A stretch of 64,000 bases of DNA from Phlyctochytrium arcticum. Lineage: Eukaryota > Chytridiomycota > Chytridiomycetes > Chytridiales > Chytridiaceae. The position numbers and the translations under genes were made by a program. The DNA lies in NCBI GenBank assembly GCA_025602905.1, contig JAHLKI010000002.1, positions 1,695,704-1,759,703 of the forward strand, written 5' to 3'. The notes under the pieces are model-generated. The model did not search any database. It was not told the origin of the DNA and worked only from the letters and a program-made list of their open reading frames with translations. This document shows, piece after piece, positions 42,988 through 54,951 of the stretch. Every line of letters starts with the position of its first letter. Position 1 is the first letter of the stretch.

Positions 42988-44066
42988 TCAGAGCGCAACT
43001 GTAGGCTTCTCTTTAAATTTTCTCGAGGATCGATCGGCAGGACGGACAATTAAGTGGTTTCCGTATATCGTTCCGCACGTCTTGCGGGGCAAACCCAACG
43101 TAAATATGGAGTTTCGTTTCGGGATGACTATGTGAAAACAAAAAGGATCATCTTAGGTAACATTTCAAGTTGATAAATCGTTGCTTTCCTACCTTTGACG
43201 GCATTCGTTGTCGTGATGATGTAAAACATATTTTCCGTCTCCTTTATGACTATGCCGGATATACCAATGTTGGTTGGACACTTTGATTGTGTCACTATGT
43301 GCAAAAGATGTCAGATATAAGGCAAACAGTGCAGTAATGTGTGGATTTCCATACCAGTCATATTTGCACCGTGAAAATCGGCGCGTAAAAGTTTCTGTTG
43401 AATAGACGCCGGGTGATTTGAGTCCAATATTTCCGTCATATACCCCATCCACATCTTATGGAGCGGAGCAAAGACCTCAAATTTCTTTGCGGTAGCTGGT
43501 ATATCCCACGCCCCTGTCGCCTTTCGTTCCTTTGCCGTCATCTTTTTCGATCGACGCCGCTGCTTGACCAATTCTCGTCGTTCCACCCGCTCATGTTTCT
43601 CGGCTGTTGTTGGAGGTGGATTCTCGACACTGAGAACCTTGCCTTTGACTTTGGACTCGTAGTTCAGGGCAGCGTTTTGGGTTGTTGACACGATTGACTC
43701 GACAAATGGTTTGGTAAAGGGGCGGGAGATGGTAGAGGGAGGGTACTACGAGTCTTAATGTAAGTAATCCTGTATCTCTGCCACCAGCGCATCAATGTAC
43801 CTCAAGCGTTTCCAGAGCTTGATTCAGCACTTCGGCTGGTAATGCTTCGTAGAGTGGTCCTTGAGCTTGAGGGTTCACATTGAGAGGTGGTGCAGTGCTT
43901 GGAACTGGCGTAGCCGTCGCTAATACCCAGAATGAGTTGGTGGTAAAAACATCACCAGAAGGACAAAGTTCTTACCCGCCGGTTGTTGCGCCTTTTGCCG
44001 CTTGGCAGGTTCATGGGAGGCTGATCCTTTCGCCTTTGTTGTCTGAACTTTTCGTTTTGGAGGCAT
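42988..44066 (-). CDS. POP4: RNase P/MRP subunit Pop4 (Rpp29)
   Basis: Exons 44066-43976, 43919-43801, 43745-43355, 43294-43193, 43127-42988 encode 280 residues. Protein of RNase P and RNase MRP, which mature tRNA and pre-rRNA. Lys-rich N-terminus (PPKRKVQTTKAKG), a basic helix with RRELVKQRRRSKK, then LHKMWMGYMTEIL and KLLRADFHGANMTV. The Sm-like UPF0086 barrel continues with IGISGIVIKETENMF, IPKRNSIFTLGLP and IYGNHLIVRPADRS. A CACGTG sits 92 bp upstream. Divergent from the LIM gene. Confidence 0.92.
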
Positions 44067-44478
44067 GTCTCTGAATTCTGTGAATTTTGCCAAAGTGTGA
44101 ACAGTGAATTTCAAGGACCGCTCAGCCAGATCCACGGGTGGCACAGCAGCGGCGAGTCACGTGAGTTGGTGCTCACGTCAGCCGGCCGCTTTATGAGGCG
44201 GGCGACAAAACTATTTTTGCCAACTAGCTAAAAAGTGTGCATTGAAGCATCTCATCCCGGAGCGTTATTTCTTACCTTCTTCCTGGATTTAGCTTCTAGA
44301 GGAAGCATAGCTGGCACGGAAGGTGATATTTCGCCGGAATAGCGCCTGGGGAACTGGAACGTCAAGCAAAGAAGGTTAGACGTCAGTAGCGGGAGCAGGA
44401 CTCCATTTGGACTTAGAAGGGCCATACGTAGAACATCAGGCACGGCACTGTAGACGAAAGAGAGGAGGGGCGGCAATC
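44067..44478. other. Divergent promoter between POP4 and the LIM gene
   Basis: 412 bp. CACGTG at 44158-44163 within a GC-rich patch. A minus-strand open frame (44252-44476) shows no recognisable product and is taken as chance. Confidence 0.5.
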
Positions 44479-46229
44479 ATGGTTAAATCAGCGTACTACT
44501 CGCAGTTGCCTTCGGTTCGCTGTCGGGACTGTGGGCAGATGATTGAAATTGGCCTTGAGCACCACTGCTATGCTACTCCTCGGCGGCTTAAAGCGCAAGA
44601 CCCTTATCCAACCGAGGACGAGCAGCTGCAGAGAGTACGAAACCCCAAGCCGTACCAACAACAGGACAATTATTACCAGCAACAAGCTTCACCACAACCC
44701 CGTTATGATTACCAAGACCAGCGTTCTGACCCGTATGGTCAGCAGCAACCGCCAAACTCGGGATATGATTACTCGTATAACCAGGAATCTTACTACGATC
44801 CGACCGCGTATGATCCTATTTCACCTTCAGATGGGCCCAATGGGCAGCAATATGGCCGTGGTAATGGATACGACTCCCCACAGCCCGACCGGTATGGAAA
44901 CTCTCCACAGCCCGACCGATACGGAAATACTCCGTACTATGGGGAGCCCGATGATCGAGGTCGGTCAGACCCGCAAAGGAAAAACACGGCTGGTTCAGTA
45001 CGAAGCGGCCGCAGTGGTCGCGATCGGAGCCAGCCTCGGGACAAATCCAGGACGCGCGACCCACACTACGAACGAGAGCAGCATCGTCGCGAACGCGATC
45101 AGCCAGCAGCACATGACTTGAGAACCAATGGATTGGATGCTGTACGAGGTGATTCAGCGTATAATTCCGCGGGAAGTTCCGCAAATAGTGGACGGCCCAT
45201 TGATGCAGTTATGGCAGATTTGATGAGCGAAATGCAGATTTCCGGCAATGTCGACCGTCAAGTGGCCAACGTCACCCGGAACGGCAGCACAAATAGCAGC
45301 GGCTCCAGCACTGTTGGTGCGCCAAAGAAGAAACGCCCACCTTGCGCCGAGTGTGGACATCGCATTACCGATCCCAAGCAGGCCTTCCGGATCGAAGCGC
45401 TGCGCAAGTTTTACCATATCAACTGCTTTCGATGCTGCAAATGTAGCCGGCCCTTTGACGAAAACAACCCCTACATTTGCCACGAAGGACGTGCGTATTG
45501 CGAGGCAGACTACAATGAAGCGTTGAATCTCAGTTGCGCCGGGTGGTCGGTATCCGTTCTTGTTATTTTACTTTGTTCGCTTATCTCACACTTTTTTTTC
45601 TCTCATCAGTCAAATGCCTATTTATTCACATGCTGTTTACGCGCTCGGAAAGGCCTGGCACGAAGAGCATCTTTGCTGTGGAGCCTGCCGAGAACCTATT
45701 ATCGGGAATCCCATCGAGTACGACAACCAAATCTACTGCGCGGCAGATTACGCTGCGCTCGTCGCCCCGGCGTGTCGTGAGTGTAGTCAAACCATCCAGG
45801 GTGAAACTATTTGCGCCCTCAATGCGACTTTTCACAAAGAGTGTTTTGTGTGCAAAGTGTGCAAAATCCCGTTCCCGGACAAGAGCTTTTATGTGCTCGG
45901 GGACGATCCCCTCTGCCGTTTCCATTACCATGAGGAGAATAATTCACTGTGTGGAACGTGTGATAACCCAATTGAAGGTAAGCGTTGTCACACTATAAAT
46001 CATTAATCTTCTTCTTTTATTAAGAGATCATTCCTTAGGTCCCTGTGCGGAAGTCGCTGAGCTCAACAAACGGTACCACCCCGAATGCTGGTGCTGCTAC
46101 GTGTGCCGGGTACCTTTAACAGCAACATACTACTCGTTCAACAACAAACCCTATTGCGAAGCAGATATTCGCACCGTTTATAAGCAAGAAAAGGCCAAGA
46201 AGCGGGTGACTCTGATGCGCAACCTCTGA
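44479..46229 (+). CDS. LIM-domain protein (paxillin-like, four zinc modules)
   Basis: Exons 44479-45545, 45610-45977, 46039-46229 encode 541 residues. N-terminal knuckle CRDCGQMIEIGLEHHC, a Tyr/Gln/Pro/Asp-rich region (with SPQPDRYGN twice in tandem, nt 44876-44930), an Arg/Ser part, a short helix IDAVMADLMSEMQISG resembling an LD motif, then LIM domains in succession: CAECGHRITDPKQAF..., CAGCQMPIYSHAVYALGKAW, CRECSQTIQGETICA and CGTCDNPIEGPCAEV. The donor at 45546 (not 45541) is chosen because it restores the second Cys of LIM2. Such proteins link actin, Rho GTPases and polarity sites. LD-like helix plus C-terminal LIMs resembles paxillin/Pxl1; the exact partner is inference. Confidence 0.85.
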
Positions 46230-46592
46230 AACATATCTTGTACGGCGTACAAACCTATTCCCCTCTGCAGATAGTTAGATCTAGAGTCTAGACCACTCCC
46301 TATATGGCGTATCTTGTTTTGCTTTTATATAGAACTGCCTTCTTGTATTTTTTACTTTTTAATGGATATCTCGCTCCGCAACATCCTTTCCATAAGGCTC
46401 ATTATACATGCAGCTATATCCCCCGTCGTCGGAAAGGTTTTTAGACCTGGGGTTTTTGGCGCTGCTGAAATGGGATGTCATATGATTATGTCAGCAATTC
46501 GCCCAATTCGCAGCGCATCGCAATCCTTCTCCTGTTTTGCTTGGAAATTGATCGCAGCCTTTCGACAGAGATCTACCACCGTCTTTCATAAA
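46230..46592. other. Intergenic 363 bp
   Basis: The frame of the next gene stays open back to about 46314 with several hydrophobic codons but no domain. Taken as untranslated leader; an earlier start (for example near 46363) is possible. Confidence 0.4.
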
Positions 46593-47429
46593 ATGGACAA
46601 CGGCTTGAACGGACAAAGACTGTCACAAAGTACAGAACGCTTGCCCGGAAGTTCCTCGGTAGAGCTGGCACAACCACCTCAAAACTTTGCTGCAGGCACG
46701 GCAGAGCACCACGGCGACCCTCGAAATATGCTAGCACTGGCTCAACCGATCCCACTGACTTTATCATCGCCTTCTTTATTAAGAGCGCATAACCCCCGGA
46801 AGCGGGCAGCATCCCCTACACCCTCACCCACACCTCCGAACGGAACATTGACCGAGGACTCCTCCCATCATCATCATCATCATAATCCACGCCGACGCCT
46901 GAGACAATGTTTCTTCTTGAACAGTCCAATAGGCTCATGCACCCCTTCCACTTCTGAATACTACCGTCTCGCTTTCCCTCCATCTGCGGTCGAACATACC
47001 GCTCCGTCGTCAAGTACCACCAGCCCAACTTCTTCGAGACCGTCATCTGCATCGAAACCCAACCACCTTCTATCCTCTCATCTCAGCTGGGTCTTCCAGG
47101 ACGCAGTATCCAGTGCTGGCTTGATGGATAAATACAATGAGGCAATAGCTGCTGACGAGGAGTTGTGGGCTTGTCATGCTCATTTCGTATGGAGTTGGAC
47201 TGATCCGAGCTGGAGAGACTCGGTGTGTCAGCATCTGTTTGCTGATTGGGCAGCCGATTCTGAGACACACAACGGCTCAAACGGGCACGCACAGTTCGTA
47301 AACGGTCAAGCATCCGATCATAATGGGCATTCGCTCGCTGCGCACGCCCTGAGCAATGGCCACGAACATCAGAATGGGGTACCCGGTGGAGTGGCTCACG
47401 AGCAGGACGCGATGAGCATGGATATATAA
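46593..47429 (+). CDS. Low-complexity protein, unknown
   Basis: Open frame of 278 residues from MDNGLNGQ to AMSMDI with no intron. A Ser/Pro/Ala-rich first half holds a bipartite basic patch (HNPRKRAASPTPSPTPP) and a His run followed by NPRRRLR, suggesting a nuclear protein. The only ordered-looking part is residues about 170-225 (HLSWVFQDAVSSAGLMDKYN, WACHAHFVWSWTDPSWRDSV). The tail is Asn/Gly/His-rich. I do not recognise the family. Confidence 0.55.
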   Translation: MDNGLNGQRLSQSTERLPGSSSVELAQPPQNFAAGTAEHHGDPRNMLALAQPIPLTLSSPSLLRAHNPRKRAASPTPSPTPPNGTLTEDSSHHHHHHNPRRRLRQCFFLNSPIGSCTPSTSEYYRLAFPPSAVEHTAPSSSTTSPTSSRPSSASKPNHLLSSHLSWVFQDAVSSAGLMDKYNEAIAADEELWACHAHFVWSWTDPSWRDSVCQHLFADWAADSETHNGSNGHAQFVNGQASDHNGHSLAAHALSNGHEHQNGVPGGVAHEQDAMSMDI

Positions 47430-47843
47430 GCATCAAGAAGGTCCCATCGGCGAATGGCAATCTTGGCTAGAATTTTTTGTAGTTATACAGTTGTACATCC
47501 TTGTAGGTCAAAGATTTAGCCTAGGGAAGGCTTGTATTCAAGCCCTCGCATGTACATATTTATTTCGCTGTCTTTATATTATCATTACATACCATTTCCC
47601 TTAGCGAGCAGTGAATTGGATCGCGACAAGCAGGATTCGATAACGCGAATCCGCGTCAAGGTTTCAATACCAAAAATGGAAGTCCATTCACTTATATACA
47701 AATCTAAAAAATATTTTCGCCATGATGCCCTTCTTCCATACTATGATCACGGCCACAGTTTCACGTCTAGTCCGTTGCGGTCGAACGCGTCAACCCAATA
47801 TTGTGCGCGTACAGTTACGCGAGCGAAAATCACATATTCTCGT
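47430..47843. other. Convergent 3' flanks
   Basis: 414 bp between facing stop codons of the unknown gene and the Tctex1 gene. AT-rich; short open frames only. Confidence 0.5.
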
Positions 47844-48420
47844 TCAGATGGCCAATCCAAACACGTTCACAATCGCGTACATGGTCTTGGACTCGTATTT
47901 ATACGTGCTGCTACCTATTCAACATGAGACTTGTCAAAAGGCTGACGCAAGAATCCCAAGTATGAGCACGTACCATCACTGGAATTATCCCAATAACAAC
48001 TTGATGCGGCGTGAAGGCCTGCTCCGTTCTTTTGCATTATTGTACAGGTTACTGGAAGCAACAGAGAGTTAGTCTTTTCTCTGGTTCTGAACGCGGCTTG
48101 ATGGATCCCCGTACCAATGTATTTAAAAGGCTTGTTCAAGCCCGTCAGCTTTTTCAGACATTGTTCAACGATATTTGAATTCCATTGAGCGACTTTTCCA
48201 TGATGGTAGGCAGCGTTTTGAAGCGTGTTTTCAATCGACTGTGCGCGTGAGATGTTGGGTGATGTTGCGCTTTGGAGACATCAGCGGTTTAGCCACGTAC
48301 CTCCTTTACTACATTGTTGACTTCGTCCACCACAAAGGCTTTCTATAAAGATCAGGTCAGAAGATGCCCTGACGTGGAGTTCCCGGAGCCTACCTCTTCC
48401 ATTCCCTGAAAGTCTTCCAT
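47844..48420 (-). CDS. Dynein light chain Tctex1
   Basis: Exons 48420-48394 (27 nt), 48342-48301 (42 nt), 48238-48115, 48051-47974, 47914-47844 encode 113 residues, the normal length. Sequence runs [17 protein letters not shown], then [51 protein letters not shown] and [12 protein letters not shown], matching DYNLT1/Tctex1 from end to end. It dimerises on dynein intermediate chain in cytoplasmic and axonemal dynein. Together with IFT122 it fits a flagellated fungus, although Tctex1 alone is not restricted to them. Confidence 0.95.
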
Positions 48421-48749
48421 GCTGCCGTGGACTAACTCGTTCGGTAAGGGTTATAAAGGTCTCCTCGCGATAATTTCAGCGGGAATGCGGTCCTGGGACG
48501 TGTTTGGTTCTCTGACTTTTGGTTGAGGACCGAAAGACACTGGGCAACTTATACTCTACAGAAGTAAGCTGAAAGTCTAGGAACAGATTTGCTATGCGTC
48601 GTTTCGCGAAAAGTTGCGACTTGTCGGAGTGCAAGTGCTGACCGGCGCGTGGCTTGTGGCGGAGCTTGATCTGAGCTTGGATCTTTGGCCAAAGAGCCAT
48701 TTCGACCGTCAATTTTGACTTGCCGCTAACGACATTGAAAAGACCAAGA
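48421..48749. other. Divergent promoter between Tctex1 and TRP4
   Basis: About 330 bp, no coding signal beyond chance open frames. Confidence 0.5.
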
Positions 48750-50000
48750 ATGGCCGCCAACAGCTTTACCCCGTTGCTCAAGCACCTAGTGCACTCACCC
48801 GAGCTCTTCTCTGCCACCCAAGCGCACAATGCTGCTCTGGAAATCATGGCCGGCCATGCTACACCTGCTCAAGTCGGTGCCTTCCTGATAGCTCTCAAAG
48901 CGCACGACCGAGAACACGACCCAGCAATTGTAGCTGCAGTAGCGACGGCCATGCGGGAAGCGGCTAGGCAAGTTCCCTTTCAATCTAGCGAGAGTGTCAA
49001 GTGGGAGCAGGAAGTACTTGTTGATATCGTGGGAACGGGAGGGGATGGTCAGGATACATTCAATGTGTCTACGGCAGCTGGGATCGTGGCCGCTGGTGCA
49101 GGCTGTAAAGTAGCAAAGGTATGGATGGCTCCTTTCGGTGTAAGGACTTACGATTGATCTCCAAATTATTAGCACGGAAATCGCGCATCATCTTCAAAAT
49201 GTGGTTCCGCCGACGTCCTGGAAGCCCTTGACTGTCACCTCACCAGCCTCACACCAGAGTCGGTTCCTGACATACTAGAGAAGAGCGGATTTTGCTTCCT
49301 GTTTTCGCAGTCGTTCCACCCGGCCATGAAACATGTAGCAGGTCCCCGGAAGGAATTGGGCGTGCGAACCATTTTCAATCTGTGGGTACCATTGAGCAGT
49401 TACAGGGAGAGAAGACCTTTTTGACTCGTCTTTGAAACAGGCTTGGACCACTCAGTAACCCAGCAAAACCAAAACGGGTTGTTGTGGGCGTTCACTCTCC
49501 GCGGATTGGAAAGATGATGGCTGAAGCGCTACGCTTGAGCGGGGTGGAGCGTGCTTGGGTTGTGTGCGGTGCGATGGGACTAGATGAGGTCTACATTGAG
49601 GTGTTCCTTGTCAACACGTTTTTGCACTTCTAACCCATTTGGCTTTTAGATATCGCCTGAAGGCAAAACCCACGTCTGGTCGTTAGAAGCAGCCGGGGAA
49701 ATTACGGAACTCGAGATTAACCCATCGGATTTCAACCTGCCGCTTCACAACTTGACAGAAGTCGTAGGAGGCGACCCACCATTCAACGCGACCATCATGA
49801 TGCAACTGCTGGACGATAAATTGGAGGGGCCAATCATGGACTTTGTTCTCTTGAACGCGGCTGCACTTTTGTATGTTGCGGGTAAAGCGGACTCGCTACC
49901 CAAAGCTGCGGATCTGGCTCGAGAGAGCATCAGGAGTGGCAAAGCAAAGGCTGCGCTGATGAGTTTTGCTCAGGAGACACAGCGCTTGAAGGGCATCTAG
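48750..50000 (+). CDS. TRP4: Anthranilate phosphoribosyltransferase
   Basis: Second step of the tryptophan pathway: anthranilate plus PRPP. Exons 48750-49118, 49173-49381, 49441-49600, 49650-50000 encode 362 residues. The PRPP-binding glycine motif VDIVGTGGDGQDTFNVSTA is intact, followed by HGNRASSSKCGSADVLEALD, FCFLFSQSFHPAMKHVAGPR and NLLGPLSNPAKPKR, as in all TrpD proteins. The acceptor/donor pair around 49381/49441 was set by the invariant LGPLSNP. Monofunctional, as in other fungi. Confidence 0.95.
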
Positions 50001-50336
50001 GTTGTGGTATACTATGATATTATTTGAACGGCGTAATGTTTTTTTCCGCCGCCCTTGCTGCTGCGTGATTTGTATATACATATTTGTGGTGAAGTAGGTA
50101 TGGGGTTATGGAGGAGTATGTAGAATATCGAAAATCTGAGTATGCGATCCAAAGACTGTAAGTAGCCTATATTAAGCTAGTAATAATTACTTTGGATAGC
50201 TTCTGCAAAAGAAGCGGAGACCAGAGCGCTCAGGACTGAGGTACACAGCTTGCTTAATTGATTTGCGGGAATCATTTGAACGCAACAGGATATGATGAAA
50301 GGTTGAATGGATGTAAGGTGATCGGTGTCTGTCTCT
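50001..50336. other. Convergent 3' flanks of TRP4 and the Elongin-A-like gene
   Basis: 336 bp. The 3' terminus of the minus gene is uncertain here: other small exon choices would carry its coding region to about 50272 or further left. Confidence 0.4.
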
Positions 50337-51661
50337 CTAAAACTTTCTGGCCTAAAAGATTGGACAATGACCGAATCAATTCTATACATTCAACGAGGAT
50401 TGCTTGGCAAATCACGCAAAAACTCACAATTTTGGACATCATTTTTGACTTGAAGGCCGGTTTGATCTGTCCACTGGCTCCCGAGCCGGACGAGCTCATC
50501 CCGTTCATCCCTGATGGTTGCGAAGGAGGATCCAGTCGGGTCCGCTTGGCAAGTATCGGTTGCTCGCTCTCAGCAAAGCGTTTTGTTCCTTGCGACACGA
50601 CTTGTGGCCCGCTGCCACGAGATATAGGTTTTATGGCTGCTGCCGGGGTATCAAAATGCTTGCCACTAAGAAACTGTATTAGATTTCACGAGGATGTGCG
50701 TGCAGAAAGAACAGACATACTATTTTTTGGTATCACGTCGTGCTTTCGAAAGAATACTGCTCTCGGTCCTCTCTTAATGATGAGCATAATGGGTTAACTC
50801 ACAACTAGGACATGTGGTTAGCACGACATAAAGAGCACTTACTGCCGGTACTCGAAGCAGTCTTTCCCCACCCGCTTGAAGACTTGAACACTTTTGAAAG
50901 CGTCAGCGGTTTATCGAGCAACTTGGCACTCCGCGAATTCTTTAAATCCTCTTCCTTCTTTCGCATTAGCTTCATCCGCTCGCCAAGCCGCTTGGTTTTG
51001 TCCTCCCTTTCTTGCCGTTTTTCCTTTAACGTTGCGAGTGAGTATGACCAACTATAACAGGGAAATGGGTGTTTAGCAGTACCATGTACAAGTCCCGCCA
51101 ATCCGTGTCTTCATCAATTTCCATGTCGTCGTATGCTCGCCGCAACTCAACAAAGTCATTCAGGCAATGCTGCTTCCATAAATCTGTAACATGCCACATC
51201 AATCATCACATTGGTCGGCTGGAGGGTTTCGACGCGGGGCAGAATGATTACCTATTGAGTCCGGTAGCAGCCTCTACAATTGCTGATTAGCATTGTGCCA
51301 TTGCTGACTTTCACAAGTTCCCAACTTACAGCACTCGTAGCTTCCAAGCGTTCCAACTATTCCCAAATGAACACCATTAAATGTCAGAAAAATCATTGAA
51401 AAAAACAGTCGAATGAAGGATCAAGGAACCTGTTGCGCCGTGCATTTCCTGAGGATAGACTCGACCATAAAAAATGGTGCATTGCCAAGTGTTTTTAACG
51501 CTATTTCTCCAAAAGTTCAGCGAACAGGTCTAAAGAAGCTGGAGAATATCGAAAGTTCGAAACTCACAGTGTAAATTTCGCTCAAGTCGTTTCATGCACA
51601 GGGCCTTGAGCGTTGAGGGCTGGTATAGCTTGACTTCCTGAAAATCATCGAGATAACCCAT
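50337..51661 (-). CDS. Elongin-A-like protein
   Basis: Exons 51661-51568, 51500-51430, 51356-51330, 51273-51252, 51183-51090, 51051-50843, 50768-50717, 50665-50428, 50351-50337 give 273 residues in phase; the last 15-nt exon is a guess. N-terminus LYQPSTLKALCMKRLERN, then SILRKCTAQQLERLEATS, DLWKQHCLNDFVELRRAY and DTDWRDFWSYSLATLKEKRQ. This order matches the elongin-C-binding and F-box-like region of Elongin A, a transcription elongation factor and ubiquitin-ligase subunit. A Lys-rich coiled helix and a basic, Ser/Pro-rich tail follow. Several exons are very short (22 and 27 nt), which makes automated annotation likely to miss them. Confidence 0.75.
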
Positions 51662-51793
51662 TCTACGGTCAACAATGTTGCGGAGAATTCGGTTGGGGAA
51701 CAGGCTCTTTGCGAGGCTCCAAAACTGCCGCTGCTGTCACTCGTGGCGTAAGTGCACGATTATAAACACAATCAAAATGCATAATTCAACAAG

Positions 51794-51865
51794 TCCTCAT
51801 TGGTCCAGTGGTTAGGATTCCACGCTCTCACCGTGGCGGCCAGGGTTCGATTCCCTGATGGGGAA
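51794..51865 (+). tRNA. tRNA-Glu (anticodon CTC)
   Basis: 72-nt cloverleaf with no intron. The 7-bp acceptor stem TCCTCAT pairs with ATGGGGA (one G-T pair), followed by the discriminator A. D arm contains GGTCCAGTGGTTAGGAT. Anticodon stem CCACG/CGTGG with loop CTCTCAC gives anticodon CTC. T arm GGTTCGATTCC. A and B boxes are canonical. Confidence 0.93.
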
Positions 51866-52011
51866 TTACATTTTTGCTCGTCGCGTTTCTTTATCCTCCG
51901 TGTACTTTTTGGTTGTGTCTGGAAAGAAAGGAAGGGACTCGTGTATAAATCAGATCGTAGGCGATGTATTTGAGAGAAATTCTATCAAAATTTTCTACAA
52001 GGTTCTACTAG

Positions 52012-53253
52012 CTACGAGTTCATCAGCTGGCCTATCCTTGCCTCATCCCAGGGCCCTCGGATTTCACTGATGTTCAAATTATTAATGGGGAAGAGCATCA
52101 CGGGGGGCTAGCTATCAGTCAACATACCTTTTGTATTTTTGCGCATGAATGAGCCAGTACGGGCAGACCAGGTTGACAAATATCAAGGCAATGAAATAGA
52201 GGTTGACGAGAGCCAGCGAAATCGGTATATACATGGCAACTGTCATGATCACGAGTAGGAGAAGTAGCAGCAAATCGGCTTTCGGGTTTATTTTCTTAAA
52301 TTCGAACGGAAACATAAGAATATGCGCACGCGGCATAAATACATATCACCAACTCACCCTGAGCACTCGTCGGATAACGGGAGAAATGGCAAAGATGACA
52401 ATGGCGAAAAGCATCAAGCTGAATACATGCTCATATGATGCCAATCGGGATGCCAAAATGACAGAGGCAAAGATCCCGGCGTTGATTGATAGTGAGTCGG
52501 GAAATCTTTTCGCATTGAATAGTTACAATTTGATTTTCATAGGGAACTGAGAATTCCTTGGGTCTTACCTGACTTTAATAACATCCCGAGAGGTATAGTC
52601 GTGAAACACAAGGTTTGCCAGGATCATCATGACCGTCAAAGCCCACACCGTGTCGCTGCTGATCTCCTTGGTCAGCGTCGTGAGGATCGGTGTCAGAAGT
52701 ACCAGAACCAGCAGGATGATGAAGGATGAGCGGAAGATTCGGAAACCTGTAAAGGACAATATAATTGCAGGGGGGTTCCACGGACCATGCATCTTGCAAC
52801 ATACGGTTATGCCACTTGAGCCTTCCTCGGAACGTGCAAAAATCCCATATAACATAGCCGACAGCCAAAGCCCCGAAAGACAGTCCAATCAGATTGCGTG
52901 GAGATGTCATTCCAGTGTAAAGATGCACGAATACTGCAACAAAGATGAGCACGGAGCTGATTTGCTGGGAAACGGCAGTCGTTCGATGCACGACTGTCCA
53001 GTAATGATGCTGTCGAACATTGACTATAAAGCTGGTCAATTTCTTTGATCAAACATCATGTCTATTTCCAAGTTGGAATACCGTTCTTTTTCATTTCTTC
53101 AAGAAACGAATCGTCTACATAATTGTCTGGGTAATCCTGTTGAATGTACAGGAGCTTCTGCCATTTTGCGGGGGGTTTTCCAAGCCGTCTCGTTGGTATT
53201 GATGACTGCTCTGCCTCAGGCTCTCCCTGTGGTGTTAGAGTGGCCCTCTTCAT
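52012..53253 (-). CDS. GPI2: GPI-GlcNAc transferase subunit (PIG-C/Gpi2)
   Basis: Membrane subunit of the ER complex that starts GPI-anchor synthesis by adding GlcNAc to phosphatidylinositol. Exons 53253-53082, 53023-52805, 52746-52569, 52505-52358, 52294-52128, 52066-52012 encode 312 residues. Family landmarks: [93 protein letters not shown], and the near-terminal GPWDEA. Several hydrophobic helices and no cleavable signal. The last exon (55 nt) was placed from the conserved GPWDEA ending. Confidence 0.93.
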
Positions 53254-53629
53254 CTTTGTGTCCTCTCACGCGCGGCCCATCCGCTGTGGCAATTTGGCCG
53301 CCTGCTCCGTCGCTTGAAGAAAGATCTGTAAGTCACTTGAAACTTCATTCTTTCGAGTTGAAGGAGGTCGCAGGAATCGGACGTGAGGCCATAACAAAAG
53401 CCGTTGTAATTGCTGCAATCCCTGCTTTGATCACGGCCAAAATTGTGGTTCGCCTTTTTGAATCTTGGATCAAGTTCAGGATCAAGTTCAAGTTGGATGA
53501 CAATTGGGGGCTGGCGTCTCAATTTCAGATTAGATCGAGAGTCGAGACTTCCGGGACCTTTTCCCAGCTTTTCCCAAGCATTTCAACACATACATTTACA
53601 TCTAATCTGCTGCCAGAGAAACAGAAAAC
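53254..53629. other. Divergent promoter between GPI2 and HOM6
   Basis: 376 bp; overlapping chance open frames on both strands, no recognisable product. Confidence 0.5.
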
Positions 53630-54842
53630 ATGTCGTTGAATCTTGCTATTATTGGACCTGGTCTCGTTGGCTCCGAGTTCATCGCTCAGGTGGCCTCGCA
53701 CCCACTGCTCAAGATTGTGGCTATCGCAAACAGCACTCGCATGCTCCTTTCCCCGTCGACCGTTACCAACTGGCAAAACGATATAAAAGCCTCTGAAACA
53801 AAGTCCGATATTCAGGCCCTTACATCCTATGCTGAAAAGCACAAACCTTGCGTGGTCGTAGACTGCACAAGCTCCAATGAAATTGCCGCAAAGTACCCCG
53901 AATGGGTTGCCAAAGGATTACATATCGTAACCCCAAACAAGAAGGGCTTTAGTGGTGACTTGAACTTGTGGAAGCAGACGGTTGAGGGATCAGGCAAAGA
54001 CCGCGGACTCGTGTACCATGAAAGCACCGTTGGGTATGTCGCATTCCTTGTTGATTTCATGACCAGATTACTGATCTTCATCTGACAATAGGGCCGGACT
54101 ACCTATCCTGAGTACATTGCGAGACTTGGTCGATACCGGGGATGAGATTGTCAAGATCGAAGGGATCTTTTCTGGGACCCTCTCTTACCTATTCAACAAC
54201 TTTTCCTCCCCAGAAGGTTCATCTGGCTCCTTCTCCGCCGCTGTCAAGGTAGCCAAGGACCTTGGATACACGGTAAGTAGGAACCGGGACAGTGAGCCAT
54301 GTTTCTGCCTCTAATCGATCTGTAGGAGCCGGATCCTCGTGACGATCTGAACGGCTTGGATGTTGCCCGCAAAGTGGTAATTCTTGGTCGAGCTGCTGGA
54401 TTACCGCTCTCTCTGGATACTCTTCCCATTGAGAATATTGTACCAGCTGAACTCCGGGATGTACCATCCGCAGACGACTTTATGTCCAGACTTCCCGAGT
54501 TTGACAACCATTTTGGCAAGCTGAATGATGAAGCATTCAAAAGTGGCAGTGTACTACGGTATGTGGGATTGGTGGATCCCAAGGGCGAGAGTTCCGTCAA
54601 GTTGGTCAAGTACGTATAGACACTTTTTCGGATAGCAAAGGAATAAGCCTGTAACATTTTTCTACTCCAGATTCCCCTTTTCCCACCCGTTCGCATCTTT
54701 GAAGGGTAGTGACAACATTATCGCCTTTACAACCAAGCGATTCCCAAATCCTCTCATCGTGCAGGGCGCTGGTGCGGGTGCAGCTGTGACGGCGTTTGGC
54801 ATGTTTTCCGATGTCCTCAAGATTACGCGACAAGTATTGTAA
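53630..54842 (+). CDS. HOM6: Homoserine dehydrogenase
   Basis: Reduces aspartate semialdehyde to homoserine in the threonine/methionine pathway. Exons 53630-54033, 54092-54272, 54326-54609, 54671-54842 encode 346 residues. Rossmann start LAIIGPGLVGSEFI, the VVVDCTSSNEIA and THIVTPNKKGFS-like LHIVTPNKKGFSGDL segments, catalytic-domain KIEGIFSGTLSYLFNNFS, EPDPRDDLNGLDVARKVVIL with the catalytic Asp/Lys, and the C-terminal GAGAGAAVTAFGMFSDVLKI. Monofunctional (no aspartokinase or ACT domain), as in yeasts. Confidence 0.96.
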
Positions 54843-54951
54843 TTGGACATGTTAAATTAAGAGACAAATCTATATGAAGAGTAGCCAGATGAAAAAGAAG
54901 AAACTATCTACAAAGAATGTTTATAAACGGAAATGGAAATCGTGGAAGATC

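Noticed and set aside
44252..44476. Minus ORF in the POP4/LIM interval
   Set aside because: No homology signal and located in a shared promoter.
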